Shown one piece after another: positions 8,168 to 19,665 of a DNA stretch of 25,737 nucleotides. Each line of letters opens with the position of its first letter. Position 1 is the first letter of the stretch. The position numbers and the translations under genes are program-made. The stretch comes from Pholiota molesta (lineage: Eukaryota > Basidiomycota > Agaricomycetes > Agaricales > Strophariaceae), in assembly GCA_014925825.1 (NCBI GenBank), contig JACGCK010000419.1, positions 1 through 25,737 of the forward strand. Reading direction: 5' to 3'. Under the pieces are notes generated by a model that saw only the letters and a program-made list of their open reading frames with translations, searched no databases and had not been told where the DNA came from.

Positions 8168-9506
8168 ATGTACGGACAACAACCGTGGTACTATGACTAC
8201 CCACCCAACGTCTCCTACAACCCATATCTGCATTCTTCGTACAAACGCTCCTCTCCATATGAACCAGTAACGAGGCCAATTCCGCGCCGATACCCCAACA
8301 CCCGAGCTGCTGAGGAGCGTCGGCGTGCTCTTGCCGAGCGACGTGCCCGCCGAGCCCAGTGGCTTCCCGATGAAGTCGACGAAGAGGAGGAAGATGAAGA
8401 CGACTGGAGCTACGGAACTTATGCGCAACCAGAACCCCCGCACTGGGAGGCGAAGCGAAGACTGCAGGAGGAGCAGGCCTACCGCCAACAGGAAGAAGCT
8501 CTGAGAAGACAAGAAGAGCAGCGGCGACAGCAGCACCTTCTGCAGGAACAGATGGAGGAGGAGCAGGCGAAACAGCGGATGTGGGCAGAGCAGAGGCAGC
8601 AAGCGCTGAAGCAGGAGGAAGAGGCGCGTCAGCGTGCAGCAGCGCAAGATAAGGTATGTGTTCTTCCAATTCCGTAAATGACGGTCATGCTCATGGCGAT
8701 TTTAGACTGCACCTGGACGTCGAGCTCGTAGCCGAGGGAGATCCATTTCTCGAGAGCGACCTGCAGATCAAGCGGAAGCACCCCAAGCACCGTCGAAAGA
8801 AGCGATGGCTGAGCCTCCAGAGCCTATGGCCGCTGAGCCTATGGCAGCTGAACCTATGGCCGCTGAGCCTATGGCCGCTGAACCTATGGCTGCTGAGCCT
8901 ATGGCAGCTGAGCCACAACCACAGCCAGAGTCTACATCTCAGACCCCGAAGCCCCGACCCAGTGTCGAAGAGCAGGAGAAGGCCGCCAGACGCATTCAGC
9001 AGCAGTACCGCACGCACGTCGCTAAGCGCACGCTCGACCAGGTCGCCTCGGACTTCGAGAAGTTGAAAAATAGCTTCGTATACCCTCGCTCGATCGATTT
9101 CCAAAGGCCTGGCGCGCCTGGGGAGCACGTAAACGTCCCTGCGAACAGACCTCCATCCGAATTCGACAAGGCGCCCGAAGAGGGAGAGGGTGTACCGATG
9201 AACGTCGATGGGCAAGAGGGAAAGCTGGGTTATTCATCGAGGAATTACCCCTTGCATTCGTACGTGGACGCCCTCGATAAATTGTTGATGCGGCTCGACA
9301 GGGTGGAGAGCTTGGGCAATAAGGACATACGGGCGAAACGGAGGGCTATCGTGAACGAAATCGAGAAGGAGGCGTCAAAGCTGGAGCGGTACTGGAAACA
9401 AGCATGGGCGGACTATCCTAAAAACGAACCAGTCCAGCAGTCTGACGCGCCAGCTCCTGTCGCATCCGAGCCCAGCATGGACACAACTGTCCCTAATTTC
9501 GGATGA
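8168..9506 (+). CDS. BAG-domain Hsp70 co-chaperone with IQ motif
   Basis: Two exons, 8168-8653 and 8706-9506, with a 52 nt GT-AG intron; 428 residues. The N-terminus is Tyr/Pro-rich (MYGQQPWYYDY), followed by an acidic run at about residues 75-83 and a long Glu/Gln/Arg-rich coiled coil to residue 162. Next come an SR-like basic patch, six MAAEP repeats (about residues 203-232), an IQ motif at about 259-269 (IQQQYRTHVAK, matching IQxxxRxxxxK) and a C-terminal BAG helix bundle at about 342-396 ending in KLERYWKQAW. BAG domains bind the Hsp70 ATPase domain and promote nucleotide exchange; an IQ motif next to a BAG domain also occurs in plant BAG proteins, where it binds calmodulin. Both roles are inferred from family knowledge. 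The protein is probably cytosolic, with no signal peptide. Expression may respond to heat stress through the upstream element. Confidence 0.85.
8826..8915 (+). repeat. 15 bp coding minisatellite, six copies (MAAEP repeats)
   Basis: Six tandem in-frame copies of ATGGCNGCTGARCCN, varying only at third positions, encode MAAEP six times inside the BAG protein. Because the unit is 15 bp, copy-number changes keep the reading frame. Confidence 0.9.
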
Positions 9507-9953
9507 GGAGTTCGAACCTTTCGATCGCGAGGACGACCTGGTACGAGACTGATTCGATTTTTTCGTGGATACTTGTACTTGATATTTTTTCCCTAATATC
9601 TTTTTATCACCTTTTTATCTCGCATTGTAACATATACATAATGTCATATACAGAGTATATCAACAATTGTATCGCATCTTCGAAATATGTTTGGAAGATG
9701 GCCTGAATGAATGCGGGTTCCCGATGGCAACGAAATTAAAAAATCTCAGCATGTTAGCAGGGTATCAGCAACACGCCAGTGACAGACAAGTTCATTCTTG
9801 CGCTTTGTGTCTCGCGATTTAAGAGCGAAGGAACTGATTCACATCGCGAGTATCTAATGGTCGATAGATAAAGATTTCGTTAAGGGAGTGTTGTAGGTTT
9901 ACAAAATACAAGTACATACGTCCATTGAGATGAAATAAAGATTTTTGCGCATC
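9507..9953. other. Intergenic region between two convergent genes
   Basis: AT-rich 3' regions of the BAG gene (plus) and the unassigned gene (minus) meet here. No reading frame of note, no RNA gene and no strong hairpin was seen. Confidence 0.5.
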
Positions 9954-11422
9954 TCATTCCGCGGCATCCTTGGTTGCCTTTCTCCTCTCCGCCCACAATT
10001 TTAGCCTTTTACGACGGGCCTCTCTCGCCATTTCCTCTGAGTCAGCGATGGCCTTCGGTGTTTCTGCAACTGTTCCTGACACAGAAGGAAGCGGAGCCTC
10101 TTCAGTCGGTACCGCACTCCTCTCGGGCGCATCTTCTTCATTTCCATTGCCTTCGGTGCTGGAGTAATCGTCGGAGTCGCTTCCATACCCAGCCAGCACT
10201 CCCAATCCGGGGGCCTTCGGCTCGAATGCCTGAATCTCTTGCTCCTTTTTTTCCGCTCGTACCTTGGCCTTTGCGAGGTGCCAAGCATGTTTCCATCTTC
10301 CTCTGAGGAAAGCAAAGCGGCGATCGCTCCCGTGGTTTGCAAGGATACGCATTTCCAGTTGGGCTGGGTTGGGGGAAGAGGATAGGTGTACGGCTGTTCT
10401 TCGCATTAACTCTTTTTGCACGTCGTCTGGCTGTGGTGTCGTGTGAGTGATAGATAATAAACATGCGCGAGAAGATAAGGATTAGGGTCGACTGCACTCA
10501 CCTCCTCGTCGCTGTCACCCCAGACGTCTTGATCCTGAACTTCTCCGTCAATGCCATCTTCTTGCAGACGAGCTTTTAGGCGCTCTTCTCTGGATTTCTC
10601 TAGTAATCGTCGGCGTTTTTCGCGTTGAAACTCGTCCATCTCAGCTGGAGTGAAAAAGAATGTATCTTCTGCGTCTGAAGGAATATCTGACCATCCAGTA
10701 GGTGAAGCAGGAGGTGCATGGTCTTCATTCGTTGGGGTAAATTTCGCGGTATCGAGAAGAAGCCGGACGTCATATCTAAGCAAGTGAAAAAAGAACTGTT
10801 AGTTTATGGTGCAGTGAAGGGAATGATAAGATGAGAGTTGACTTCGCTATATAATGTGATTTGAAGATTGGAGATGGCTCAAAGCATCGCCAAAAAATTG
10901 TCTCGATATCCAAATAATCCCAAACCATAAAGCATTCCCAGTACTCGAGTATTGCCGAATACACCCCAGACAGAAACAATATTCAAGCTTAAGAGACGCA
11001 CCGGTCGACCCAAATGGGAGTTTGAGCATCTTTTCCAAAAGTTGGAATTGAATCGTCTGCCTTTTCGACGTAGTTATGGTAGTCGTTGTTTGTAATGGAG
11101 CTACTCCCCATTGAATCAATGCAGACCCGACTTTCGGGACTACCTCGACAGTATCTTCATTCAAAGAGCGGTATTCAAACACCTCCAGCGATTGAGCGGC
11201 CATTTCAGCACTTGGACCATGGATAACGTCAGCTTCGTGAGCTTGGATGTAAAGAGACCTCAGGGCATCAGCAGGGCCGTCCTCTGATCCTTCTTGATCC
11301 TGTAAAGACTGCTGGTAGCTTTCGTGGTGACCTAGGAACTGGATTTCGGGTGGACTGGATTTTCTGTGCGGCACGAAATCATGATGTTGCCCTGAGCGAT
11401 GCTTGCGCTTTCGACTGCTCAT
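9954..11422 (-). CDS. Uncharacterised charged, coiled-coil-rich protein
   Basis: Three exons read on the minus strand: 11422-10965, 10775-10502, 10430-9954; about 402 residues. The start is the ATG at 11422 (MSSRKRKHRSG), a basic N-terminus that could be a nuclear localisation signal. A central segment has SDAEDTFFFTPAEMDEFQ followed by a strongly basic helix rich in Arg, Glu and Lys. The third exon has a compact block, ELMRRTAVHLSSSPNPAQLE and then RILANHGSDRRFAFLRGRW, which looks like a conserved folded motif, then another Lys/Glu helix and an acidic Ser/Asp patch. I do not recognise the family and propose no function. The second intron (71 nt, GT-AG) is secure. The first, 10776-10964, is 189 nt, unusually long here, and its donor was chosen because the stronger-looking GTGCGT 32 nt upstream gives the wrong phase; a missed small exon is possible. 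It is divergent from UTP10 with a shared promoter. Confidence 0.7.
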
Positions 11423-11653
11423 ATCTTCCAAGGTAGAGTTGATTGATAGTTTGTTACAGTTTTATAAACACCATCGAAGCTAAAGCGCTGAAGCCTGTGT
11501 TGGATGCGAGCACAGAGTCGTCGCGTGCGCTCGCGTGCGTAACTTCTGTTATTGCCAAATTTGGAGATCGAGGTCACGTGGATATTTTTTCGAAAAAGGC
11601 GCGCAGAAATTAGCCAAGAGCACTTCCTCACCATCACATACTGAGCTGCAGGC
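11423..11653. promoter_or_regulatory. Divergent promoter shared by UTP10 and the unassigned gene
   Basis: The two start codons are 231 bp apart and point away from each other. The interval contains a CACGTG E-box at 11575-11580, about 74 bp before the UTP10 ATG, and next to it a TTTTTTCGAAAAA palindrome-like tract (about 11586-11598). Both could bind factors shared by the two genes; A/T tracts near CACGTG are common in fungal growth-regulated promoters. No TATA box is obvious. Confidence 0.55.
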
Positions 11654-14600
11654 ATGTCGAGTCTAGCCGCGCAACTTGCGCAGACAGCCTCGCTCAATGC
11701 TTCTCTTCTGGTCGACCGCTCCCGCCGGAAACCTACTCTTTCCTATCTTTTCACAGGCAAGGAAGCCGACCAACACGACTTCGAAGCTCTTCATGCTCTC
11801 GGAGTGAACTCTTTGATTCATCTCGCATCCATTGACCCTGCGCTGGAGAAATATGAAGACACTCTCTTCTCTGAGCGCGCTAAGGAAACGGATCGGACGT
11901 TGCTTCCTTCAGCGGAGATCGAGGAGTTGGACAAGGCTATAGCGGAGTTTTTGTGGTTGTTGAGTCCGTATCTATTGGAGCCACCATCGGGGAAGATAAT
12001 AGAGTGGCTTGTCAGGAGATTTAGGTGCGTAAAATTATCTATTCGATCGCAAATTCTAAAACTGTGGTAAATCTAGAATACACGAATTTAACGTTGAGGC
12101 TATCCTCTCTCTATTCCTTCCATATCATGAATCTCCTCATTTCGCAAAAATGGTGACGATATTGTCAATCAAGTACGTCTATTCCTACATCGCATAATGG
12201 TGCGGGCATTAACTTGCTCTTTTAGACCCAATTCTACGTGGAGCTTCCTTCTTCCCTACAAGTCTGCCGCTCAAAATGTCCCTCGTGTGTCTCTTGTCAC
12301 TGAGATGCTCAAAAATACCGACGTCGCAAGATTTGTGACTTCCCTACTTCCTTTCGCCCTCAAAAAAGGCATCAGCCATCATACATTGATCGCTTTCAAC
12401 GCTGCAACTTTGCACGAATTTATCAAACGGAGCAAATCTTTGAGCGAAGGCACCGTAGCCTATCTCGTCCCTGCTCTTCTTGAGCCGCTGCAACAAAAGC
12501 CTAAAAAGCTATCCAAAGACGCCGTCCTTGGAAGCTACATTCTTCTTGCCTCGCTTTCTCAGAAATGCGAACTTTCTCCTTCAGCTTTGAAGGTGGTCAT
12601 CAACTCCATGGCTGTATGCGCACATCTTGTTCGCGGAGACCAGTTTATGAATTCGATGGTGGCTGTATGCGAGTCTCAACCGGCCCTCGACGAATTTTCC
12701 GATAAGACAGTGAAGATTTTGCTTCAATTACCGTATGTTCAAATTTCTGATACTGTATATTTCATGTCTAATTTATGTTTAGTGAGCTTCAGGATCATTT
12801 AGCCCTTGCATCCTCTTGGTCCGGAAGTGAGAAAGTTCTGGCACCGTTAGTAAGGGGCTTGGTTGAAGAGTATGTTGTATATCTTTATCTTTATCCTGTT
12901 TGGCCTGCGCTGACATTCAACGTCGTCAAGTCTGCAAAATACGGTTTCTCTTGACTTGCTCGAGACCATTATTGCTACTTCGACCACTCCTCTTTCCGTG
13001 ATCGAGATCCTAACAACGTCTTTATTGACCATTGCAACGAACCAGCAAACTGAAACCGAAAACTTGCTAGCTTCTCGTCGTCTGCTTTCTTTGATTCAGC
13101 AACGACACCCCGAAATCCTTCAAAAGTCGGCCAACGATCTTTCAGAAGATGATGAACCTGCAAAGGAGGCCATCGAGCAAATTCTAATCTCCCTTTCGAT
13201 GGTTAGCCTATTCTTGAGATTATCCATCGAGCATTGATATTCATCATTTTGCAGTCCACCAATATTTCCGAACAGACCAGTTCTCGAGAGGGCATTGACA
13301 TGGCCCTGGCTTCCTCAAACGCGGATCCCAATGTCCGAATCGTTGCTGTCAAAGAGCTCATCAAATCAATCAGCAGCAAGGATGTATCAGCCATCGAAGA
13401 TATTGTACATTCGTTCCCATCCTATGTTGTGTTCGCGATCTAATATTTTTCAACAGGACAACACGAGGAGCATTCTTGTCGCTCGAGTGCAAGACACCCA
13501 CATCGGGGTTCTTGAGGCTTTATACGAAAACCCGGCAGCCTTAACTCCTGTTTTCGCTTCCAACCCCAAGGAATATCTAGCTTCATTGTCTACAACGATG
13601 GCCTCCCAAACAAAGCCCAAGCGCAACATCCTGCGCCTTCATCTGACGTATCTAGCTTCGTCTTTCTGGTCTGTTGTCGATCCGGCCACGCAAGAGGAAA
13701 TCTTCCATCAAGTCTTCTTCCCTTTCCTCCTCTTCTCGAGGCCTAGGCAGAAAACTGCGGACCTTGTATGGGATATTGTCGTTACTCATCTTGTACAGTC
13801 TTCGGGGAGCATCATCGCTGAATGGCTTGCTGGCTGTGCTGCGTTCATCAAGGCAGACGCTGTTTCTGAAGACACGGATTCCTATGATCAAATGAACCAG
13901 ACGAACTTCAACGTCGCTGGAAAAATTGCAGGTCGGTCCCGTTTATTGATTCATCCGTATACCCTATTTTTTTCTGACCTTTGCCTGTTGTTAGACAACA
14001 TTATTGCTTCTAATCGCTTGGAGGCTTACGTCGATTCTGTCATTAGCAAACTCCAGGACTCGCAACCTCACGTCAAATTACTGGGTCACCTTATTGCTAC
14101 TTCACTCATTAAGAAGCTATCTGGAGTTGATCAGGTGGAAATCGCTCGTAAGATTCTGAGCTTGATGAGGATCGATGAACTCTCTGGTATCGATGATACC
14201 TCACAGGAATATTTAACTCTGGATGTGAGAGAAAAATCTTTGGTTTTATTGTGTCATAATGTTAATATTCTTTCTAATCAGGCGACCAACGACATTTCAC
14301 TCGGAAAGTACATCGTCCTAAAGCCCGCTAGCAAGACGACGTTGAACTGGTTGCAAATTTCGATTATTGCTGCAATCTCAAGAATTCCAAAGCCTATCGA
14401 TATGACCCTGGACTGGATCTCAGAGAGCGTTACAGTAAGTAGAAAACTACAGGCGCAAATATAAATTGCTGACATTCTATTGTTATTAGGAATTCGCAGA
14501 CCTGAGCCATCGTTATGTGGCCTTGATGAGGTCGGTGTACCAACTTGCAAATGCATCGACATCAGTGCCCGCACTATCGACTACGATCTTGCAAATGTTG

Positions 14601-17600
14601 TTTGTCACCCTGAAGGAAGACGCGCTGGCTTTCTTGGCTGGGATTTGGTCGTGTGGAAAGCAGGAGGCCTTCAAGGATTCCAGAGGGATATCTTTGTTGC
14701 ATGCCGCCGCATTTTTGGAAGCGCATATTCTAGAAGACGACGGCCTCGACTTCCAAACGATCATTCCATCTCTGCTTGTAGCCCTGCAGAGCACTGACGC
14801 TCAAGTCTGTCAAGGAGCGATAGAGTGTATCTCCAGGATTCGCATCCTCACTGAGCGTAAACTTTCATCTGTGTATCGCTTCGACACAGTCTATGGTCAG
14901 AATGACAGTGCGTATCACTTCTTCGACCTCCTTTCTAAATTCGCGACTGTATATTAATGTATGTAATTCATAGGGACTCTACAGTATCTGGATCAAGATG
15001 ATTTGTCGCGTTATCTCAACGCACTTGTCGAGCATCGCGATCACTTCGCCAACGACGCTTCTTACCTGAAGGTTTTCCACGCAGGACACCTAGCAAGGAC
15101 CAAGGCTGATAAGAAACGGGATGCTGAGTGAGTCCCATCATTTGTTGTCAATTCAGGCCAGCCACTGATTCAGATCTAGGTACAAGCATCGCGTTGTTTG
15201 CTACCTCCTCTCCCATGTCAACGCTCTTTCTTCAGAGACAGTGCAGACTGCCATCCTCAAATCAATCGCAACCATCACCAACAAGGCGAAGATGCAGATT
15301 CTCCTGCCGACAATGCAGGCTCTAGTAGAGAAAGCAGCAGCCATCTCGTCAAGTGACGTTTTCAATGTCGCATCCGAAGAATTTACAACGCGCTTGTTGT
15401 CGTGCATGGATTCTTCCGCTGCTTCATATATGAATGAGACGGAATTAGCTTGGGATGTTTTCTTGCGATTGAATCGAATCTATCTGCGTGCAGGTAATTG
15501 AAAATCCCTCTATGGATAATCTTTCTCTATTAAATCAAATTTTTAGGAACACCTTTGCCGGCTCAGCAAGCCCTTGCACACTCGATTGAAAGTGGAATGT
15601 TCGCGGCTCTTAACCAACAGCGCAAAATATCGATTTGCGAATTGTTGTTGGAGGTGGGCGCACAAGATTCTTCAGCTGTAAGTATCAACTTTGTTCCTCT
15701 GACTTCCTTAATAACGAGTGATATTGTAGCAATCATTGTCAAGACATGCATTATCAACTGTTCTTGTCGACGTCCCACTTATCGTTCATCTCCTCGAATC
15801 TCTTGCACCAGTTGGGCCGACTTCCAGCCCTCGCGCTAGCAAGCGAGTTAAAACGACAGAGTGCGTTCTTGGCCACATGTCCACCTTATCATCGCTGACT
15901 CAATTATTAGAGCTCCTGAGGATACACTCCCTCGCCTCAGCCTTTTGGTCGAAATTTTGGGATCGAAGTCACTTCCTGGTTCCCTCGATCTCATTTCTCA
16001 TCTACTCGACACCCTCAGCAAGGTTGTGCAGACGTTGCCTGCAACGCAGGCTGATGTCAGCTACATTGAGCAGCTGCTCATGTCTGCGATCGAAAGTGCC
16101 GCATCGAAGATTAAGGTATGCTTTCAATACTATCAATCATTCTGTGTCAGCCTAACACTATCATTCAGGAGGTTCCCAATTTGTCACCCAGTGTGATAAG
16201 ATTGGATATCTTAGTGGAGGTCATCCGAGGTTCGTCATTTTTCTTATTTATCTGTTGATTGCCAATTGAGAGAGAAATTTTTAGTTTCGGGTAACCCGCA
16301 GACTTTCCATCAAGCTCTGCTTTTGATAGCGAATCTGGCGCGTCTGGCACCCGACTCCGTCCTATACAATGTGATGCCCGTGTTCACGTTCATGGGGTCA
16401 AATGTTTTCCATCGCGATGACAGCTACAGCTTTAAGGTTGTGCAACAGGTAAACCCCCTTTCCCCTCTAATTTATTTATCTATTTTGGTAGCTAAAATAT
16501 ATGTGCAGACCATTGATGGAATCGTGCCAGTGATGGTTTCGTCCTTAAAAGAAGTCCATCCTCAGTCTCATGATCTCTACATCGCCTCAAAAGAGTTCCT
16601 TCGTGTTTTCACGGATGCTGCCAATCACATTCCTCGCCACAGGCGCAACAAGTCAGTTCTAACGATATATTGTTTTGATCTTTGTTGACCATATGTGGGT
16701 TAGTTTCTTTGCACATCTGGTCGATGTTCTAGGATGTCGCGATTTCTCGGCCGCTATCTGCATGCTTTTGCTCGACAAATCTGCCAACCGCGTCGTTCGG
16801 CAAACAGCAGATGAAATCCAAAATTCTCTATCTTTACCCATATCGGTTTTCCAACATATCACCTATGAATTGCAGCTTCATGTTCGTCGATTTCCATTTA
16901 TTCATGCAACTCTAAACTAAATGCTTGACAGACTGCGACCCAAATTCTGGATGAATGCCAACATATCGTCTCGCATATTGTCGACCCTAAGTCAGCCCAA
17001 CCAATCTTCCTGGATGCTATCGCGTATGTGCCCGGTCTACCAACGATTTTGTTTACATCTAAATTCCTGTTTACAGGGAAGGGGATCATTCGGCGTCTTC
17101 GTCTTCTATCCTTCGCCGAAGGGCACAAGCCCTCGTTATCTTTATTGGTTACGCCCTCAAACCGAAAGCTTCGACTTCCGCTTCGGAGGGCGAGTCACCC
17201 CTCAGTAGTGTGATCGCCGGTCTGATCTCATTGGCTATGCTACCTGGAGGAAATACGAATGAGACCAAAATCGAAGAGATATCCGAGGCAGCTCGATCCT
17301 CTTTGAACAGACTCCTCAATTCAATGTCTGTTGTCAATTTCATGGAATCTGTGCAGACGATGCTAGATTCTGGCGATGTCAAGGTGCGTATTTATATCTC
17401 AGGAAGGTAAATTGTCCCCTTAATATGATTCTAGGTTCAAGCAGGAGCCCTTGAGCTACTCGCGAAGAGACTGCCAGATGTCGCGGCTAAGGCGCGTCCA
17501 GGCGTTTCCACCTCGGTTGTTGGCATTTTGGCATCAATAAAACATTTGGCTAGTACCCAGAAAGAAGGCCCAATCGCCGTACATGCTTTCCAGGCATTGC

Positions 17601-19365
17601 ATTCTATCGCTTCCACGATGTCTCCTGGGGAAGAAAGTCTTCTCACAGAACTGGTGCCTTATGTTCTCTCTGGTACGCAAGAGAAAACGGTTGCCAAACC
17701 TGCGCTCGCTGCTCTATCCTCTATGTCGTCAGTCTTCTCTCATACTTGTCTCGTTGCAATTGCTCACACCTGTGTTGTTGCTAGCGTAAAACTCGGCCCG
17801 CGTATTATTCCGTTCTTCCGAACAATCATTTCGCAGAGTATCACTGTTCTGCGTGGTAATGAAACAGGTACAGCTGGATTTTTTTTTTGCAATTTGCATC
17901 ATTCACTCACCAACGGTGTACCAGGCTTATTCACCGACGCTTTTGCGATCTTGGACGGATTATTGTCCACTATTCCCACTTTCTGGGGAAGTGGTGAAGT
18001 AACCCAGGTTGTATCTCTGTACATCGATCAGTCTTCATTGGATCCAAAAATGGTCTCATCTTTGACCGCCCTTGCCAAATCGCTGGCGAAACGAGCCCCA
18101 TCCAAGGTACTCTTGCAAACACTCCTCGATATGTGGCAGCCTCTCCAATCATCGAGAAACTTGGTATGGATTCCTTTTTGTTCCCTACCGCATATTCCTG
18201 AACTACATAATCTCTAGCAAAAAATATCTGCATATTTCGAAGTGTTTTCGAGAGCTTTGCAGCATGCTGATCGACCTACTGTATTGGCAAATCTTAGAGG
18301 CTCTTTCAGCAACTTCCTAGAGGCATTGGACATTGTCAAAGTTGACGATAAGGTGCCTACAACAACCGTTCTTGATTATTGCAATGTTCATATCTTTTTT
18401 AGGCGCAGATCCCCGTTATTGCGGCCTTCAAAGAGCTTACGGTCAAACTTAACGAAGCTGCATTTAAACCTCTATTCCGTCGCCTCTATGATTGGGCTTT
18501 CGTGGAAGATACAGGTAGGCTTGTCCAAGCTTATCTTTTGGCGACCTACATCTTGACATGTTTTTAGACGACGACGCCCGGAAGGTCACTTTCGGCCATC
18601 TATACATCCACCTCTTGGACTTCTTCAAGGTAATGAGCATTCTCTCAACACAGTGAGGTAGCGTTACTTACGCAGCGTGATGCGTAGGGCTTGATGGTTC
18701 CATATATGAGTTTCCTGTTGCAGCTCTTTTGCGATGTTTTGGCTTCTTTCGCGGCATCTAAATTGGATGACTTCCCTCTCTGGTCGTCTATTGTGAAAAT
18801 CCTTACCTTGACATTGAATTTCGATGATGGCGGTAAGTCGCACGTTGCTTTGTAAAGTCGTATCTCATTTTTGCTTTGTTTGTAGGGTTTTGGCGCGATG
18901 ATAAACTTCGACAACTTTCCGTTCCATTAACAGCACAAATCCAGGTTTGCGTCAAGCCTGCCTTCAATGAGGGCAGACAAGAACTCCAAGATTGCCTTGG
19001 GGCGCTTGTAGAGAATGTTATCGACGAAACTAATCTAAAAACTGTCAACTTGAATCTGCTTATGCATACACGCTCCGAAGACCCACGTGTCCGGATCTGT
19101 GCACTGTCATCAGTCGAGGCATTGTGGCGCTCTAATGGCGGAAAACTAATCGGTATGTGCTTCGTTTTGCATAATAAAAATAATATATGTTCTTTTCAAC
19201 CTTTATAACGCATAAAAATACTGACAATGCATAACAGGATTTGTGGCCGAGACAGCGACATTCATCGCAGAGTGTGGGGAGGACGAGAACGACATGGTTG
19301 TGAAAGAGTCCTTTAGATTGAAGGATGCAGTCGAAAGTGTAGCTGGCAAGATAGATGGACTATGA
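11654..19365 (+). CDS. UTP10: UTP10/HEATR1-like U3 snoRNP-associated protein of the SSU processome
   Basis: Exons: 11654-12024, 12077-12172, 12226-12732, 12783-12869, 12931-13201, 13255-13404, 13457-13931, 13995-14224, 14282-14434, 14490-14907, 14974-15127, 15180-15493, 15547-15677, 15730-15860, 15911-16115, 16169-16229, 16285-16448, 16509-16651, 16704-16881, 16932-17023, 17077-17383, 17435-17867, 17925-18163, 18218-18352, 18403-18514, 18568-18629, 18688-18832, 18886-19152, 19238-19365. This gives about 2,052 residues, the expected size for UTP10, nearly all alpha-helical repeats. Diagnostic stretches are the N-terminus (SSLAAQLAQTASLNASLLVD, YLFTGKEADQHD), FTFMGSNVFHRDDSYSFKVV in the middle, and the BP28 C-terminal region in the last 240 residues (FKPLFRRLYDWAF, GFWRDDKLRQL). 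In yeast and humans this protein joins the UtpA (t-UTP) complex in the nucleolus and is needed for rRNA transcription and 18S processing. All introns are GT-AG, 50-85 nt. Two introns (13932-13994, 14225-14281) have lengths divisible by three and no stop, so their removal is inferred. Confidence 0.92.
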
Positions 19366-19665
19366 GAGATTGCTTATGCCGTGGACTTGGGATGATAGAT
19401 ATGGATAGATGGAAAGATGTATTATGTACGAATCGAGAGCGTAGAAGTCAGTAAAGGGGCAAAAAAAAAAGTCATAAAGATCGTGAAAAATTGTCAAGCA
19501 AAAAAGAGCGAACAGATGATATGCGATATCCACGGAACCTAAGATAGAGAAGAAAAAGATAAGTATATGAAATTTGGGGAATAAGGTCAATCAATGGCCG
19601 AGGTGGGTATAGTAGATATAAAATTGGAAGCAATCCATTGGAGAAGACAAAAATCAGGGAGTAAC
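19366..19665. other. Intergenic region between convergent UTP10 and kinase genes
   Basis: Three hundred bases, AT-rich, with an A run at about 19461-19469. It must carry the 3' ends of both transcripts. No coding potential was seen. Confidence 0.5.

Noticed and set aside
8150..8669. Two long antisense frames opposite the BAG gene first exon.
   Set aside because: Leu- and Ala-rich shadows of the Glu/Gln coiled-coil codons on the plus strand.
19153..19237. Unusually long last intron of UTP10 (85 nt) as a sign of a missed exon.
   Set aside because: Both ends are normal, the phases match, and the downstream exon reads straight into the expected C-terminus.
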